From Lentisphaerota bacterium (GTDB taxonomy: Bacteria; Verrucomicrobiota; Kiritimatiellia; UBA8416; JAFGIZ01): a stretch of DNA of 5,416 nt. Made by a program: the position numbers and the translations under genes. The notes under the pieces were generated by a model. The model did not search any database. It worked only from the letters and a program-made list of their open reading frames with translations, and had not been told where the DNA came from. Below, piece after piece: positions 4,616 through 5,416 of this stretch. Each line of letters opens with the position of its first letter. Position 1 is the first letter of the stretch. The stretch spans positions 1-5,416 of the forward strand of contig JAFGIZ010000185.1 in the NCBI GenBank assembly GCA_016929365.1, written 5' to 3'.

Positions 4616-5416
4616 TACGGAACGCCACCCGGTGCCCGTTGAGGTCCGCGACCTCCCAGCCCGCCGCTTCTCCTCCCGGCGCCGCATACGCCGTGCCTAC
4701 GCACAGCGTCTCCGTATCGATCGTCGCCCGGTGCGCCTCGTGCACGCGCCGCACTTCCGCGTCCGTATCGTCCCCGTACTCGATCCGGATCCGCTGCGTC
4801 AGCTCCAGCCCCAACGCCTTGCGCCGGTTCTGGATCCGGTTGATCTCCTCCCGCGCAAGTCCCTCCAGGCGCAACGCATCCGTCAGGGTCGTATCCAGGG
4901 CCACGAGCAGCGGCCCCTCGGTCGCCGCGACGAATCCGGGCTTCGGCGTCCGTTCGATCACCACGTCGTCCGGTTCGAGCTCGATCCGGCGGCCGTCCAC
5001 CTCCACCGCCCCCCCGCCCCCTGCCGCCAGGCGGGCCGCGGCCGCCGCCGGCATCTCGCCGATGGCGGACGCCACCTGCCGCATCGCCGCCCCGCACCGC
5101 GGCCCGAGCCGCCGGTAGTTCGGCTTCGCCCGCAGATCCGCCAACTCCGTCTCATCCGCACCGAGAAGCAGCTCCTTGACGTTCAGCTCTTCCAGTACGA
5201 TCTCGCGCAGACCCGCCACCCGGTCCCGTGCCTCCGCGTCCGCGGTTACGACATGCAGACGCGACAGCGGCTGCCGCACCTTCAACTCGTGCTCGGCGCG
5301 CAATTGCCGCCCCAGCCGCACCACCGTCTGCACCGCGGCCATCGCCTCTTCCAGCGCCGGGTCGCGCCGGCTGCCTTCCGCTTCCGGAAAGGCGCACAGA
5401 TGCACCGATTCCGGCA
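4596..5416 (-). CDS. ileS: Isoleucyl-tRNA synthetase, C-terminal part (runs off the right edge), type II
   Basis: The last ~272 codons of the enzyme that charges tRNA-Ile in the cytoplasm. From the window edge inward: 'PESVHLCAFPEA' is the 'S.H....P' signature of the anticodon-binding domain. 'MAAVQTVVRLGRQLRAEHEL' and 'KVRQPLSRLHVV' form the helical anticodon-binding region. 'KPNYRRLGPRCG' and 'EGPLLVALDTTLTDALRLEG' with 'LAREEINRIQNRRKALGLEL' belong to the C-terminal extension found in eukaryote-like (type II) bacterial IleRS. It ends in 'HRVAFRIIPARG' with no C-terminal cysteine zinc-binding motif, unlike type I IleRS. The HIGH and KMSKS catalytic motifs lie beyond the right edge. A GTG at 5405 could be mistaken for a start, but the frame is open and conserved upstream of it. 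The stop TAA (4598-4596) lies inside the 3' end of deoB. Confidence 0.95.
   Translation of the reverse strand, partial: PESVHLCAFPEAEGSRRDPALEEAMAAVQTVVRLGRQLRAEHELKVRQPLSRLHVVTADAEARDRVAGLREIVLEELNVKELLLGADETELADLRAKPNYRRLGPRCGAAMRQVASAIGEMPAAAAARLAAGGGGAVEVDGRRIELEPDDVVIERTPKPGFVAATEGPLLVALDTTLTDALRLEGLAREEINRIQNRRKALGLELTQRIRIEYGDDTDAEVRRVHEAHRATIDTETLCVGTAYAAPGGEAAGWEVADLNGHRVAFRIIPARG

Noticed and set aside
335..4687. 1,450-codon minus-strand open frame as a real giant protein
   Set aside because: It lies antisense, codon for codon, to three genes with clear family motifs (including complete phosphopentomutase), has no recognisable domain, and is explained by absence of TTA, CTA and TCA codons.

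Overview
This window comes from a GC-rich bacterial chromosome. It carries two plus-strand reading units flanked by two minus-strand housekeeping genes that run off the window edges. There are no tRNA or rRNA genes, CRISPR repeats, transposases or phage genes, so it looks like core rather than accessory DNA. The exported FecR-like protein, the PpiD-type membrane chaperone, the type II isoleucyl-tRNA synthetase and the lysine/arginine-rich head on the primary sigma factor are compatible with a Gram-negative of the PVC group (for example Kiritimatiellota or Lentisphaerota). That placement is an inference from general style, not a measured result.

Layout. Bases 1-311 (minus) hold the first ~103 codons of rpoD: a basic, Ala/Pro-rich leader followed by sigma-70 region 1.1. 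Bases 312-562 are a divergent control region. It has a near-consensus promoter for rpoD (TTGAAA, 17 bp, TATAAA) and a TTGACT promoter facing the other way. Bases 563-1582 (plus) encode a 339-aa exported protein with a FecR-like domain, five cysteines and an acidic/proline-rich tail. A 141-bp gap carries a 10-bp-stem hairpin. Bases 1724-3415 (plus) encode a 563-aa membrane-anchored PpiD/SurA-type chaperone that appears to lack the parvulin catalytic domain. Nine bases later comes deoB, phosphopentomutase (3425-4615, plus), which starts at GTG with no visible Shine-Dalgarno. Its 3' end overlaps by 20 bp the 3' end of ileS (4596 to the right edge, minus), of which only the C-terminal ~272 residues are present.

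How the genes relate. The ppiD-like gene and deoB are probably co-transcribed. The FecR-like gene may belong to the same transcript or may end at the hairpin. The FecR-like protein and the PpiD-like protein are both predicted to act outside the inner membrane, which suggests an envelope link. deoB is a nucleoside/pentose-phosphate enzyme with no obvious functional tie to them. rpoD and ileS are transcribed independently.

The most interesting points are the parvulin-less PpiD and the basic extension of RpoD. A nine-C tract in the FecR-like gene is also notable: its one-base-shorter frame stays open exactly to an ATGA overlap with the ppiD-like start. A 4.35-kb antisense open frame is a codon-usage shadow, because the three plus-strand genes share one phase and contain no TTA, CTA or TCA codons. 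I do not see a convincing new multi-gene system.
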